From Clostridiales bacterium (lineage in GTDB: Bacteria > Bacillota > Clostridia > Oscillospirales > Oscillospiraceae): 42,116 bases of DNA. The notes under the pieces are model-generated. The model did no database searches. It was not told the origin of the DNA and saw nothing but the letters and a program-made list of their open reading frames with translations. This document shows positions 8,801 through 18,710 of this stretch, one piece after another. The stretch spans positions 2,339-44,454 of the forward strand of contig JAJPXB010000058.1 in NCBI GenBank assembly GCA_021205695.1, given 5' to 3'. The position numbers and the translations under genes are program-made. The first letter of the stretch is position 1; each line of letters opens with the position of its first letter.

Positions 8801-9382
8801 CTTGTCCCCGATGCGCAGGAGATTGTCCTCCGTCCGCTCCAGCTTGCGCTCCGCCTCCTCCTTCCGGTGGCGGAACCGGGAGATGCCCGCCGCCTCCTCA
8901 AAGACCGCCCGCCGCTCCTGGCCCCGGGTGGACAAAATCTCGTCGATCTTGCCCTGGCCGATGATGGAGTAGCCCTCCCTGCCCAGGCCGGTGTCCATGA
9001 ACAGCTCGTTGATGTCCCGCAGGCGGCAGGACTGGCGATTGATATAGTATTCGCTCTCCCCGGATCGGTAATACCGTCGGGTGACCATGACCTCGCTCTC
9101 CTCCATGGGGAGCACATGGCCGGAGTTGTCCAGGATGAGGGATACCTCCGCATACCCTGTCTGCTTCCGCTGCTGGGTACCGCCGAAGATCACATCCTCC
9201 ATCTTCCCGCCCCGGAGGGCCTTGGTGGACTGCTCCCCCATGACCCAGCGAATGGCGTCGGAGATGTTGGATTTGCCGCTTCCGTTTGGCCCCACGATGG
9301 CGGTGATCGCCTCTCCGAAGGTGAGGACGGTTTTATCGGGAAAGGATTTGAACCCCTGTATTTCCAGTGCTTTTAAGTACAC
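5810..9382 (-). CDS. smc: Chromosome segregation ATPase SMC
   Basis: Condensin-type ATPase that organises and segregates the nucleoid with ScpA/ScpB. It is 1190 residues, normal for the family. The N-terminal head has Walker A GPNGSGKSN and the Q-loop RWVMGEQ. Long Gln/Glu/Ala-rich coiled coils flank a hinge around residues 510-650 (GGSMTGGSAS near its end). The C-terminal head has the ABC signature LLSGGEKAFVAIAL and Walker B FVVMDEIEAALDE. The start is GTG (MYLKALEIQGFKSF) with GAGGTG 5 nt upstream. A consensus promoter lies 39 bp upstream, and ftsY follows. Confidence 0.98.
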   Translation of the reverse strand: MYLKALEIQGFKSFPDKTVLTFGEAITAIVGPNGSGKSNISDAIRWVMGEQSTKALRGGKMEDVIFGGTQQRKQTGYAEVSLILDNSGHVLPMEESEVMVTRRYYRSGESEYYINRQSCRLRDINELFMDTGLGREGYSIIGQGKIDEILSTRGQERRAVFEEAAGISRFRHRKEEAERKLERTEDNLLRIGDKISELELQVEPLREQSARAKEFLRYRDELRGLEISLWMDQLDRLRQGNRKLYSDYDAAVRQRDEAAARQEELYHRTEELSAQMRQMDVESDQLRTQLSGLTAEANQRESDIAILKNKVQNNRENAQRLTRELDQQEGRADSVAAQISQRERRLEELRTNQRELTRSLSEKQLTGDDLTAQAGSLGQEIETLRARAAAETASVADARALLSALAAAQQELLDRDTAIKAQIQENAQRLDALRAEAADKQSELSQARVRAEELANQISGYQLRLQTRQKRLDTCTGQANRLTMEDNDIQSRIKMLAEMEKMYEGYSKAVKSVMQAAQRGRLNGVHGPVAGLLRAPEEYTVAVEIALGAAMQNIVVDRAEDGKAAIEYLKHRDGGRATFLPLSDIRPGALRERGLEQEPGFVGIASALIRYDSQYENVFSNLLGRVVVCDSMDSAIPMARKYGHRFRIVTLDGQVLNPGGSMTGGSASRSAGILSRATELEHLKEQAVGVRQSLEKARSILDGARRDVSAAGYEVETAQGQKREQDDQVLKLEGEMGQYRILIEALEQQEQASRAELESLAGRSAQTDTDTRNAEERIAQLEQQAQATRQESAGKEEDQSALRTRQETLQNEIAALRAELAALEAEEGATEAALNELKAMERDITGDRASRLAQIREFEGRNESLQSQIESAQQALTTLYQRQAAQQEQIDALNGQKLALEGRRNQTDKAAREKNDELLRMERECSTLEQKKTQAAMEEKQLLDKLWDSYELSYDGAQSQRQALESTQKATRRVGELKRKISGLGNVNLGAIEEFQRVNERYEYLSSQRDDVQQAKGELTDIIGGITTEMEKIFAQQFQRIGEAFSLTFTQLFGGGKATLELSDPKDILNCDIEIKVQPPGKALKVLTLLSGGEKAFVAIALYFAFLKVRPTPFVVMDEIEAALDENNVVRFARYMRGMTDKTQFICITHRRGTMEEADVLYGVTMQEKGISRILTINLNDVEQELGIEG

Positions 9383-9420
9383 GCCGGCACCTCGCTCACT
9401 TTTTCATAACATGACAGTTT

Positions 9421-9449
9421 ATTATATCAGCCCCAGCCGGGATTTGCAA
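9421..9449 (-). promoter_or_regulatory. SigA promoter of smc
   Basis: On the minus strand, TTGCAA (9449-9444) and a perfect TATAAT (9426-9421) are separated by exactly 17 bp. This places transcription start about 30 nt before the GTG of smc. It likely drives the smc-ftsY cluster. Confidence 0.8.
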
Positions 9450-9531
9450 CGGAGAAGTTCCCCGAAAAACAGCTGTGCTGCAAAGTGTCATTGTAACCCC
9501 TACATTTACAGAATGTTCACGGTGCTTTTTC

Positions 9532-9560
9532 TTGTTTTTACCCCGTCCCTGTGTTATATT
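9532..9560 (+). promoter_or_regulatory. SigA promoter of ftsH
   Basis: TTGTTT (9532-9537) and TATATT (9555-9560) with a 17-bp spacer. The predicted start near 9567 lies downstream of the in-frame GTG at 9551, which excludes that codon as the translation start. It is divergent from the smc promoter, about 80 bp away. Confidence 0.7.
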
Positions 9561-9595
9561 ATATCGTGATTAGTCAGCTGCATTCCGCGGCGGAA

Positions 9596-11749
<2,154 letters not shown>

Positions 11750-11762
11750 ATAAACAAACGTC

Positions 11763-11799
11763 GTCCGCCCCCGGCACAAATGTGCCAGGGGCGGACTTT
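11763..11799 (+). terminator. Terminator of ftsH
   Basis: GTCCGCCCC and GGCAC pair with GTGCC and GGGGCGGAC around an AAAT loop (one C-A mismatch), followed by TTTC. It lies between the convergent ftsH and serA genes and may act on both. Confidence 0.7.
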
Positions 11800-11820
11800 C
11801 ATATGTCTCAATATTTCGTC

Positions 11821-12738
11821 TTACGTCCGGGCGAACGCCTCTACAATGCTGACCAGCTCGGCCCCGATACGCTTCTGGGCCTCTCCGGTGCCGGCCCCGA
11901 TGTGGGGCGTGCAGCTCACGGCGGGGTGAGACGCCAGGGCCCAGTTGGGGGTCTTTTCGCTGTTCCACACGTCCAGGCCCGCCGCCCGGACCTTGCCGCT
12001 CTCCAGGGCCTCCAGCAGAGCGGCCTCATCCACGTTGGCCCCCCGGGAGACATTGATGATGACCACGCCGTCCTTCATCCTGGCGATGGCGTCCCTGTCT
12101 GCCAGGGGCCGCTCCCCGCTGGGGGCGCAGAGGACGATCACATCGGAGCGGCAGAGCAGCTCGTCCATGGAGACGAAGTGCATCGTCTCGCACTCACAGC
12201 CCTCCGGCTTCCGGCGGTGGACGACGGAGAGGACGCTCATCCCCAGGGCCTGGGCCTTGCACCCCACCAGGCGGCCAATGCGCCCGTAGCCGATGACCCC
12301 CATGGTCTTTCCGGCCACCTCAAAGCCTTTGGAGTATGCCTTCTTTTCCCAGCGCCCCTCCCGCATGGTGTGTCCGGCGACGGAGATGTTCCGGGCGCAG
12401 GAGAACAGCAGCGCGATGGCCAGCTCGGCCACGGCGTTGGAGGAGGCGTTGGGGGTGTTGCGCACCTGTATCCCGGCAGCGTTGGCGCAGGGGATGTCGA
12501 TGTTGTCCATCCCGACCCCCGCCCGGATGATGAGCTTCAGCCGTCCGCCCCGGGCGGCGTCGATCTGAGGCGCTCTGATCTTGGTGGCTGACCGGATAAT
12601 AGCCACGTCGAAGTCCCGAAGGGCCTCCCCCAGCGCCTCCGGCTCGTAGAATTGACGGACGACCTCAAAGCCGTCCTGCTCCAGCTGGGCCACCGCCCCG
12701 GCGTCCATGCCGTCGGTGACCAGAATGCGTACTGACAT
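11821..12738 (-). CDS. serA: D-3-phosphoglycerate dehydrogenase, short form
   Basis: Oxidises 3-phosphoglycerate to 3-phosphohydroxypyruvate with NAD, the first step of serine synthesis. 305 residues: an N-terminal substrate domain with IIRAGVGMDNID, the Rossmann motif GVIGYGRIGRLVG, the catalytic Arg/Glu/His region (NVSRGANVDEAALLEAL) and a C-terminal PHIGAGTGEAQ. There is no ACT or regulatory domain, so feedback inhibition by serine through ACT is not expected. The start at 12738 (MSVRILVTDG) has GGGG 7 nt upstream; a longer frame adds 39 residues unlike the family. Placement after serC supports serine synthesis over another 2-hydroxyacid dehydrogenase. Confidence 0.9.
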   Translation of the reverse strand: MSVRILVTDGMDAGAVAQLEQDGFEVVRQFYEPEALGEALRDFDVAIIRSATKIRAPQIDAARGGRLKLIIRAGVGMDNIDIPCANAAGIQVRNTPNASSNAVAELAIALLFSCARNISVAGHTMREGRWEKKAYSKGFEVAGKTMGVIGYGRIGRLVGCKAQALGMSVLSVVHRRKPEGCECETMHFVSMDELLCRSDVIVLCAPSGERPLADRDAIARMKDGVVIINVSRGANVDEAALLEALESGKVRAAGLDVWNSEKTPNWALASHPAVSCTPHIGAGTGEAQKRIGAELVSIVEAFART

Positions 12739-12839
12739 GGGAATTCCCCTTTCCGTTTCCGTTGGTATCCGCACCCCAGGGGCGGAGTATGGCAAGTTCG
12801 GAAATGGCCCTCCCGGTGTGGGGGCAGGGAGGGATGAGA

Positions 12840-12870
12840 AGGCCGGGCTGCTCATCGCGCAGTCCGGCCT
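12840..12870 (-). other. Strong hairpin in the serC-serA gap
   Basis: A 12-bp stem (AGGCCGG then GCTGC against its complement, one G-U) closes a 7-nt loop, 12 bp after the serC stop. The minus strand continues CCGGCCTTCTC, so the T-run is too poor for a convincing terminator. It could attenuate or stabilise the serC-serA transcript. The remaining ~100 bp up to serA shows nothing else. Confidence 0.5.
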
Positions 12871-12881
12871 GTGGATGGTTG

Positions 12882-13970
12882 TCAGCAGTGGGCCCTCTCG
12901 TACTCCCTCAGGAAAGCCACCAGCGCCTCTACGCCCTCCCGGGGCATGGCGTTGTAGATGGACGCCCGCAGGCCGCCCACGCTTCTGTGTCCCTTGAGGT
13001 TGTCGAAGCCCGCCGCCTTGGTGGCGGCCACCACGTCGGCGTCCTGCTCCTTGGAGGGGGTGACAAAGGGGACGTTCATCAGAGAACGGTCCTCCTTCCG
13101 GACGGTGCCGGAGAAGAAGCTGCTCTCATCCAGGAAATCGTACAGGATGGCCGCCTTCTCCCGGTTCCGCCGATCCATGGCCTCCAGGCCACCGTTGGCC
13201 AGCAGATACTTGAACACCTTGCCGCAGCAGTAGATATCCCAGCAGTTGGGGGTGTTGTACATGGAGCCTGCGTCAGCGTGGACCTTGTAGCTGAGATAGG
13301 TGGGCACCGTGGCGGGCAGGTCGTCCCGGAGGAGGTCCTCCCGGATGATGACCACCGCCATACCAGCGGGGCCCACGTTCTTCTGTACGCCCGCCCAGAT
13401 CACGCCGTATTTGGACACGTCGCAGGGCCGGGAGAGGAACATGGAGGACTGGTCGGACACCAGGGGCTTGCCCCCGGTGTCGGGGGTCTGGAAGAAGGTG
13501 GTGCCGTTAATCGTCTCATTCTCGCAGATGTAGACATAGTCCGCCTCTGCCGGGATGTCCAGGTGGGAGCAGTCCGGAACATAGGAGAAGTTATCGTCCC
13601 TGGAGGATGCGACGATCTTCACCTCGCCGTACTTCTTCGCCTCGGCAATGGCTTTTTTCGACCAGGCTCCCGTCTCCACGTAGCAGGCCACGCCGTTTTT
13701 CATCAGGTTCATGGGAACCATAGCGAACTGAAGCGTGCCGCCGCCCTGGACAAACAGCACCCTGTAGTTGTCCGGAATGTGCATCAGCGTCCGCAGGTCG
13801 GCCTCCGCCTCGTCTGCGATCTGCTGGAACACCTTGGAGCGGTGGCTCATCTCCATGACGCTCATGCCGCTGCCCCGATAGTTCATCACCTCGGCGGCGA
13901 TCTCCTCCAGTACCGGCTCCGGCATCATGGCCGGGCCTGCGGAAAAGTTATAGGTACGTCCGTATTTCAT
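12882..13970 (-). CDS. serC: Phosphoserine aminotransferase
   Basis: PLP enzyme converting 3-phosphohydroxypyruvate and glutamate to phosphoserine and 2-oxoglutarate; it may also act in the PLP pathway. 362 residues, normal length. Family features are YNFSAGPAMMP at the N-terminus, FVQGGGTLQFAMVPMNL (phosphate and PLP pocket) and the lysine segment VIWAGVQKNVGPAGM with the PLP Schiff-base Lys, then SVGGLRASIYNAMP near the end. GAGGAGG lies 7 nt before the ATG. It lies 143 bp upstream of serA and is probably co-transcribed. Confidence 0.96.
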   Translation of the reverse strand: MKYGRTYNFSAGPAMMPEPVLEEIAAEVMNYRGSGMSVMEMSHRSKVFQQIADEAEADLRTLMHIPDNYRVLFVQGGGTLQFAMVPMNLMKNGVACYVETGAWSKKAIAEAKKYGEVKIVASSRDDNFSYVPDCSHLDIPAEADYVYICENETINGTTFFQTPDTGGKPLVSDQSSMFLSRPCDVSKYGVIWAGVQKNVGPAGMAVVIIREDLLRDDLPATVPTYLSYKVHADAGSMYNTPNCWDIYCCGKVFKYLLANGGLEAMDRRNREKAAILYDFLDESSFFSGTVRKEDRSLMNVPFVTPSKEQDADVVAATKAAGFDNLKGHRSVGGLRASIYNAMPREGVEALVAFLREYERAHC

Positions 13971-14017
13971 AACGGTATCCTCCTCGTTCTCTTTGCCGGG
14001 CGCCTCTGTTGTCTTAT

Positions 14018-14046
14018 AGTATACGGCAATTTTCCGGCGGTTTCAA
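14018..14046 (-). promoter_or_regulatory. SigA promoter of serC-serA
   Basis: On the minus strand, TTGAAA (14046-14041) and TATACT (14023-14018), spacer 17 bp, about 40 nt before the serC start. Confidence 0.75.
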
Positions 14047-14055
14047 CTGTTTTTG

Positions 14056-14096
14056 AAAAAAAGTAATGTTCTCAAAAGATTTGTCAGGTTCATTAC
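14056..14096 (-). terminator. Terminator overlapping the ade stop
   Basis: On the minus strand GTAATG pairs with CATTAC, with a smaller inner CAAA/TTTG helix, directly followed by seven T. The 5' arm includes the ade stop codon. Confidence 0.55.
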
Positions 14097-15802
14097 ACCC
14101 GGACAAGGCCCCGGGTGGTCAGCCGCAGGGTGGGGATGACGGGCAGGGACATGAAGCTCAGGGTCATGAAGGGGTCGATCCCCTCATTGACTCCCAGCTC
14201 CGCCGCCTTTTCCTTGGCGTCCTCCAGGCGGCGGTTGATCTCCTCCAGGGGCATATCGCTCATCAGGCCGGCGATCTCCAGCACCACACCCGCCACGGGG
14301 CGGCCGTCGTCCACCACGGTGATGCCCCCGTGCTGGCGGATGATCTGGTTGGCGGCGGCGGCCATCGACCCCTCGTCTGCCCCCACCACGATCAGGTTAT
14401 GGGAGTCGTGGGCCACCGAGGTGGCTACCGCCCCCCGCTTCAGGCCGTAACCCTGGAGATAGCCCAGGCCGATGTGGCCGGTGTTGTGGTGCCGCTCGAT
14501 GACGGCAATTTTCAGGATGTCCCGCTCCAGGTCGACTCCCTCTGCAGTGCCGTTGTCGGTGGAGACGATCTCTCCGGGCACCATGCCGATGACCCCCAGA
14601 GGCTCCTCCGTCCGGAAGTCCTCCGGCGTGAGGGGCGAGACATGGAAGGTGTCGTGGGCCAGAGCGTCCAGATCGGCGCTGACCCGGGGCCTGGGAACGT
14701 CAGACAGCGTCCCATCCTCATAGCGGCACACGCCGCCCTTCCAGACCTGCTGCACCCGGAAGCTGTGCAGATCGTCCACCGCCACCAGATCCGCCAGATA
14801 GCCCGGGGCAATGGCCCCCCGCCCATCCAGCCGGAAATACTGGGCGGCGTGGAGGGTGGCCGCCTTGACCGCGATGATGGGGTCGACCCCGTAGCGGTTT
14901 ACCGCCTCCCGGATGATGTAGTCGATGTGGCCCTTCTCCAACAGGTCGTTGGGGTGCTTGTCGTCGGTGCAGAACAGGCAGCGGGAGGCGTACGGGGGAG
15001 TGAGCAGAGGAGCCAGGGCCGCCAGATTCCGGGCGGCGGTTCCTTCCCGTATCATGATATACTGTCCCCGTTCCAGCTTCGCCATCGCCTCGTCCAGGGT
15101 GGAGCACTCGTGGTCGGAGCCGATGCCGGCGGCGATATAGGCGTCCAGCTCCTGTCCGGCGAGGCCAGGGGCGTGGCCGTCCATCCGCTTGCCGTGAGCT
15201 TCGGCGGCGGCCAGCTTGGCCAGCACCGCCTCATCCCCGTGGGTGACGCCGTAGTAGTTCATCATCTCCGCCAGTCCCAGCACTCTGGGTTGCCCGTAGA
15301 AGGAGTCGATGTCCCGCCAGCTCAGCTCTGCCCCGGACTCGTCCATGGGGGTGGAGGGGACGCAGGAGGGCAGCATGAACAGCACGTCCACCGGCAGGCC
15401 CTCGGTGGCCTCCAGCATATAGTCGATGCCCTCGGCGCCCATGACGTTGGTGATCTCGTGGGGGTCGGTGATCACGGCGGTGGTGCCGTGGGGGAGCACC
15501 GCCCGGACGAACTCCCCGGGGGAGGCCAGGCTGGACTCCAGGTGGATGTGCCCGTCGATCAGGCCGGGGAGCAGCACCCTGCCGGTCATATCCAGCTCCC
15601 GATCCCCCTGATAGCTGCCGATCCCGGCGATGCGGTCGCCCACGATGGCGATGTCGGCGGTGCTGACCTGGTCGGTGAATACGTTGACGTAGGAGGCGTT
15701 TTTCAGGACCAGGTCGGCCCTCCGCCGCCCGGCGGCCGCCTCTGTCAGCCGCTTTCGGGCGGCTGTGCCCCGGCGGATCGCCCCGTTGTGACTATACTGC
15801 AT
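14093..15802 (-). CDS. ade: Adenine deaminase (Ade/AdeC family)
   Basis: Amidohydrolase converting adenine to hypoxanthine and ammonia for purine salvage. 569 residues, typical of the family. An N-terminal beta-sandwich region (VLKNASYVNVFTDQV, GDRIAGIG) is followed by the metal-binding GLIDGHIHLESS, MDGHAPGL, GSDHECS and FCTDDKHPNDLL motifs and a long C-terminal domain (VVGADEGSMAAAANQI) characteristic of Ade rather than of dihydroorotases. The upstream 166 bp has a possible -10 (TAAAAT) but only a weak -35. I looked for a purine riboswitch there and did not see the conserved core. Confidence 0.94.
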   Translation of the reverse strand: MQYSHNGAIRRGTAARKRLTEAAAGRRRADLVLKNASYVNVFTDQVSTADIAIVGDRIAGIGSYQGDRELDMTGRVLLPGLIDGHIHLESSLASPGEFVRAVLPHGTTAVITDPHEITNVMGAEGIDYMLEATEGLPVDVLFMLPSCVPSTPMDESGAELSWRDIDSFYGQPRVLGLAEMMNYYGVTHGDEAVLAKLAAAEAHGKRMDGHAPGLAGQELDAYIAAGIGSDHECSTLDEAMAKLERGQYIMIREGTAARNLAALAPLLTPPYASRCLFCTDDKHPNDLLEKGHIDYIIREAVNRYGVDPIIAVKAATLHAAQYFRLDGRGAIAPGYLADLVAVDDLHSFRVQQVWKGGVCRYEDGTLSDVPRPRVSADLDALAHDTFHVSPLTPEDFRTEEPLGVIGMVPGEIVSTDNGTAEGVDLERDILKIAVIERHHNTGHIGLGYLQGYGLKRGAVATSVAHDSHNLIVVGADEGSMAAAANQIIRQHGGITVVDDGRPVAGVVLEIAGLMSDMPLEEINRRLEDAKEKAAELGVNEGIDPFMTLSFMSLPVIPTLRLTTRGLVRV

Positions 15803-15968
15803 GACAGACCTCCATTCCGCAGACGCTCCATATCCGTCTGCAATGGCTGATTGCCGTTCTTACAGGCTCCTATTTTAGCACAGAAAAGCCGTTTTGGACA
15901 GGGGGAGGGAAGCCAATTTTGCGGCGCGCGCCAGAGAAACAGCATAAGGGGAAAGCCCCCGTCCGCCC

Positions 15969-16784
15969 CTACTCCAAAAACCGCTCCACGACCTCGGCTA
16001 TCCCGTCGTGGTTGTTGTCCCGGGCGGTGACGACGTCCGCCGCCGCCCGGACCGGCAGGTCGGCGTTTGCCATGGCCACGCCCACGCCCGCCGCCCGGAT
16101 CATGGGGATATCGTTGGCGGCGTCTCCCACCGCCACGGCGTCCCGGAGGGGAATGCCCAGTCGGGCGCACATGGCCTTTAGCACCGTCCCCTTGTTCTGC
16201 CCCGCCGGGACGATCTCCAGATAATACTGGCTGGAGAAAAAGCAGTCCAGCCGCCCGGCCAGCTCCCGGCAGATCCAGGCCTCCAAATCCTCCACCGGCG
16301 CCCGGTCAAAAAAGTCGATGGCCATGGCCTTCACCGGTGGGACGGTCAGGCCGCTGCGGATGTCGTCCACCACCCGGTAGTCCATCTGGATGGGGGCGCA
16401 GTACCGGCGCACCGTCTCGTTGTCGTTCCGGGCCTCCACCACCACGTCCCGGTCGTCGTAGGTCTGGACGAATATGCCCCGGCGGTTGGCCTCGTCGAAC
16501 AGGGCAAAGAGGTCGTCCCATGCCATGCTCCGGCGGTACAGCTCCCGCTCTCCGGCGCAGTCCCACACCCTGCCGCCGTTCATGGCGATGACATAGCAGC
16601 CCTGCCCGGTGAGGCCCAGGGCCTGCGCCTGGAGCAGAGCGCTTTTCAGGGGTCGGCCCGTGGTGATGACCGCCCGGTGGCCCCGGGCGAGGGCCTGCTG
16701 AATGGCCCGATAGTTGGCCTCGGACAGGGACTTGTCGTCCCGAAGGAGGGTGCCGTCCAGGTCAAGAAAAAGACATTTTCCCAT
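15969..16784 (-). CDS. Cof-type HAD-IIB family phosphatase
   Basis: 271-residue haloacid dehalogenase-superfamily hydrolase, probably acting on sugar phosphates or a phosphorylated cofactor; the substrate cannot be read from sequence. The four HAD motifs are visible: FLDLDGTLL (nucleophile Asp), ITTGRP, a lysine in GQNKGTVLKAM, and AVGDAANDIPMIRAAG. A C2-type cap lies between about residues 85 and 195. The start at 16784 (MGKCLFLDLDG) fits the family; an upstream ATG would add 19 poor residues. It is a single gene with its own promoter. Confidence 0.9.
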   Translation of the reverse strand: MGKCLFLDLDGTLLRDDKSLSEANYRAIQQALARGHRAVITTGRPLKSALLQAQALGLTGQGCYVIAMNGGRVWDCAGERELYRRSMAWDDLFALFDEANRRGIFVQTYDDRDVVVEARNDNETVRRYCAPIQMDYRVVDDIRSGLTVPPVKAMAIDFFDRAPVEDLEAWICRELAGRLDCFFSSQYYLEIVPAGQNKGTVLKAMCARLGIPLRDAVAVGDAANDIPMIRAAGVGVAMANADLPVRAAADVVTARDNNHDGIAEVVERFLE

Positions 16785-16831
16785 GCGCTGCTGTGCCTCC
16801 CCTGTTATGCGATGGTATTTGTTCGACTGAC

Positions 16832-16860
16832 AGTTTAGCACAGGATAGGCCCCGTATCAA
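16832..16860 (-). promoter_or_regulatory. SigA promoter of the HAD phosphatase gene
   Basis: On the minus strand, TTGATA (16860-16855) and TAAACT (16837-16832), spacer 17 bp, about 50 nt before the ATG. Confidence 0.65.
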
Positions 16861-16966
16861 GAAATTTTGGGGGCGGCGACGACCTGATGGCCCTCCCGGA
16901 CAGCGCCGGCCCGCGCTTGACCGCCCGGCGCTCCCAGAGGGAGCCGGCTGCCCGGCGAAAAAGAGC

Positions 16967-16995
16967 TTGACCTTCTCCGGATTCCGGCCTATCAT
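16967..16995 (+). promoter_or_regulatory. SigA promoter of the LysR gene
   Basis: TTGACC (16967-16972) and TATCAT (16990-16995), spacer 17 bp. Predicted start near 17002, just before a perfect palindrome. Confidence 0.7.
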
Positions 16996-17005
16996 GGGAG
17001 CAGGA

Positions 17006-17025
17006 GGCGGTTCCCGGGAACCGCC
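17006..17025. promoter_or_regulatory. Perfect 20-bp palindrome in the LysR leader
   Basis: GGCGGTTCCC followed at once by its exact complement GGGAACCGCC, with no spacer. It begins about 4 nt after the predicted transcription start and ends next to the ribosome binding site GGGAGGTG (17026-17033). It could be a repressor operator or a 5' mRNA hairpin affecting ribosome access. Confidence 0.65.
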
Positions 17026-17037
17026 GGGAGGTGCCGT

Positions 17038-17949
17038 ATGGCTGCGACCTATGATTATTACCGTATTTTTTACTATGTGGCCCAACAGAAGAGCTTTACC
17101 CGGGCCGCCGAGACCATCGGCAGCAACCAACCCAACATCACCCGCTGCATGAACAACCTGGAGCACGAGCTGGGCTGCAAGCTGTTCGTCCGCTCCAATC
17201 GGGGCATCTCCCTGACGCCGGAGGGAGAGCGGCTGTATTCCCATGTGTCCCTGGCGGTGGAGCAGCTGCGCATCGGAGAGGAGGAGCTGCGAAAGGATTG
17301 CAGTCTGGAGCAGGGAGTGGTCTCCATCGGCACCAGCGAAACCGCCCTGCGGCTGCTGCTTCTGGATCGGCTCACCGCCTTTCACCGGCAGTACCCCGGC
17401 GTCCGGCTGCGCATCATCAACCAGTTCACCCCCCAGGCCATCAACGCCCTGGAGAGCGGACAGATCGAGCTTGCTGTGGCTACCAGTCCCGTCAGCCACG
17501 GGCAAAACCTGCGGGAAACCGCCCTGTTGACCTTCCGGGAGATACTGGTGGGCGGTCCCAGCTTCTACCATCTGACCCGGGAGCGGCACCGGCTGGCGGA
17601 GCTGACCGACTACCCCCTGGTGAGCATGGGCAGCGGGAGCAGCACCTATGAGCACTATCAGCTGCTGTTTCTCACCCACAACGTCCCCTTCCGGCCAGAT
17701 GTGGAGGTGACAACCATGGATCAGGTATTACAGACAGTGGAGCACAACCTGGGGGTGGGCTTTGTCCCGGAGGACTACGCCGCCCTGGCCCTGGCCCACG
17801 ACCGGGTACGGAGGATCGACCTGGAGGAGCCGCTCCCGGAGCGGAAGATCGTCCTCCTGGAGGACCGCACACGGCCCCAGAGCATCGCCGTGGCCACCAT
17901 CAAGCAGATGATCTGCGCGGCAAAGACGGCGGTCAGCGCTGCGCAATAG
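17038..17949 (+). CDS. LysR-family transcriptional regulator
   Basis: 303 residues. The N-terminal winged helix-turn-helix (about residues 4-65) has the LysR pattern FYYVAQQKSFTRAAETIG ... NITRCMNNLEHELGCKLFVR ... LTPEGERLY, followed by the linker helix and a periplasmic-binding-protein-like effector domain (VSIGTSETALRLLLLDRL onward). The ligand is unknown. The ribosome binding site is GGGAGGTG, 4 nt from ATG. The nitroreductase gene starts 21 bp after its stop and is probably in the same transcript, so it may be both partner and target. The leader palindrome suggests autoregulation, which is inference. Confidence 0.93.
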   Translation: MAATYDYYRIFYYVAQQKSFTRAAETIGSNQPNITRCMNNLEHELGCKLFVRSNRGISLTPEGERLYSHVSLAVEQLRIGEEELRKDCSLEQGVVSIGTSETALRLLLLDRLTAFHRQYPGVRLRIINQFTPQAINALESGQIELAVATSPVSHGQNLRETALLTFREILVGGPSFYHLTRERHRLAELTDYPLVSMGSGSSTYEHYQLLFLTHNVPFRPDVEVTTMDQVLQTVEHNLGVGFVPEDYAALALAHDRVRRIDLEEPLPERKIVLLEDRTRPQSIAVATIKQMICAAKTAVSAAQ

Positions 17950-17970
17950 GAGAAAAGGAGGCAGAAGCAG

Positions 17971-18570
17971 ATGGAACTGACAGAGGGCGTGCTGCTCCGC
18001 AGGAGCATCCGCCGTTACACGAGAAAGCACATCTCTGAGGAGGCTCTGCACACCATCCTCCGGGCAGGGATGACCGGGCCGACCTGCGCCAACACCCGGG
18101 ACTGGAAATTCATCGTCGTCCGCGACCGGGAGATGTTGAATCGGATGGCTGACGCCAACGGCCGCCCGGCGGAGCCCCTCCGCCGCTGTGACGTGGGAAT
18201 CCTGATCCTGGGCGACCTGGAGCGGGCCTTCCCTCAGGCAAAGGAGTATTGGGTAATCGACGGGGCCATCGCCGGGCAGAACATGATCCTGGCCGCCCAG
18301 GGGCTGGGCATCGGCTCCGTGTGGCTGGGCACCTGGCCCCAGATGGAGCGGGTGGAGAACCAGAGAAAGCTGTTTTCCCTGCCGGAGACCGTGGTGCCCC
18401 ACTCCGTCATCGCCTTCGGCTACCCCGCCGAGGAGAAAACCGGGCCCCATCCCGACTATGAGGAGAGCCAGGTGACCTATTACGAACCGGCAAAGGGCAT
18501 CTTCCCGTTCCATCGGAGCGGAAAGCCCGTAAGGTGGCAGATCAGCATCGGGCGCTCGCCGGAGAATTGA
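17971..18570 (+). CDS. Nitroreductase-family FMN oxidoreductase
   Basis: 199 residues, FMN-dependent NAD(P)H oxidoreductase fold; the physiological substrate is unknown (quinones, nitro compounds or flavins in relatives). Evidence: the N-terminal RRSIRRYTRKHISEEAL flavin-phosphate motif, ILRAGMTGPTCANTRDWKFIVV, DGAIAGQNMILAAQGLGIGSVWLGTW (dimer helix) and the C-terminal FGYPAEEKTGPHP. There is a strong ribosome binding site (GGAGG). It lies directly after the LysR gene and is followed by a hairpin terminator. Confidence 0.92.
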   Translation: MELTEGVLLRRSIRRYTRKHISEEALHTILRAGMTGPTCANTRDWKFIVVRDREMLNRMADANGRPAEPLRRCDVGILILGDLERAFPQAKEYWVIDGAIAGQNMILAAQGLGIGSVWLGTWPQMERVENQRKLFSLPETVVPHSVIAFGYPAEEKTGPHPDYEESQVTYYEPAKGIFPFHRSGKPVRWQISIGRSPEN

Positions 18571-18591
18571 ACGCGGACGCGGGACTTTTTT

Positions 18592-18631
18592 TGCGCAGAG
18601 CGGCTTTGCCGCTCTGCGCACAGCTGTTTTT
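18592..18631 (+). terminator. Terminator after the nitroreductase gene
   Basis: TGCGCAGAGCGG pairs perfectly with CCGCTCTGCGCA around CTTTG. A T5 run follows 6 nt later (18627-18631), and a T-run also precedes the stem. Confidence 0.65.
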
Positions 18632-18668
18632 CGGAGCGCCACCGTCCCGGGCAGGAGCGCCCGCCGGA

Positions 18669-18697
18669 TTGACATCAAATCCCCCCTGTGATAAAAT
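18669..18697 (+). promoter_or_regulatory. SigA promoter of the tRNA-Leu gene
   Basis: Perfect TTGACA (18669-18674) and TAAAAT (18692-18697), spacer 17 bp, 13 nt before the mature tRNA 5' end. Confidence 0.85.
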
Positions 18698-18710
18698 GGC
18701 CCTGTTCCCC

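Noticed and set aside
9551-9595. GTG at 9551 as the ftsH start
   Set aside because: It lies upstream of the predicted transcription start and overlaps the -10 box; ATG at 9596 or 9608 is used instead.
15803-15968. Purine riboswitch upstream of adenine deaminase
   Set aside because: The conserved loop and core sequences of the purine aptamer are not present; only a possible -10 box is seen.
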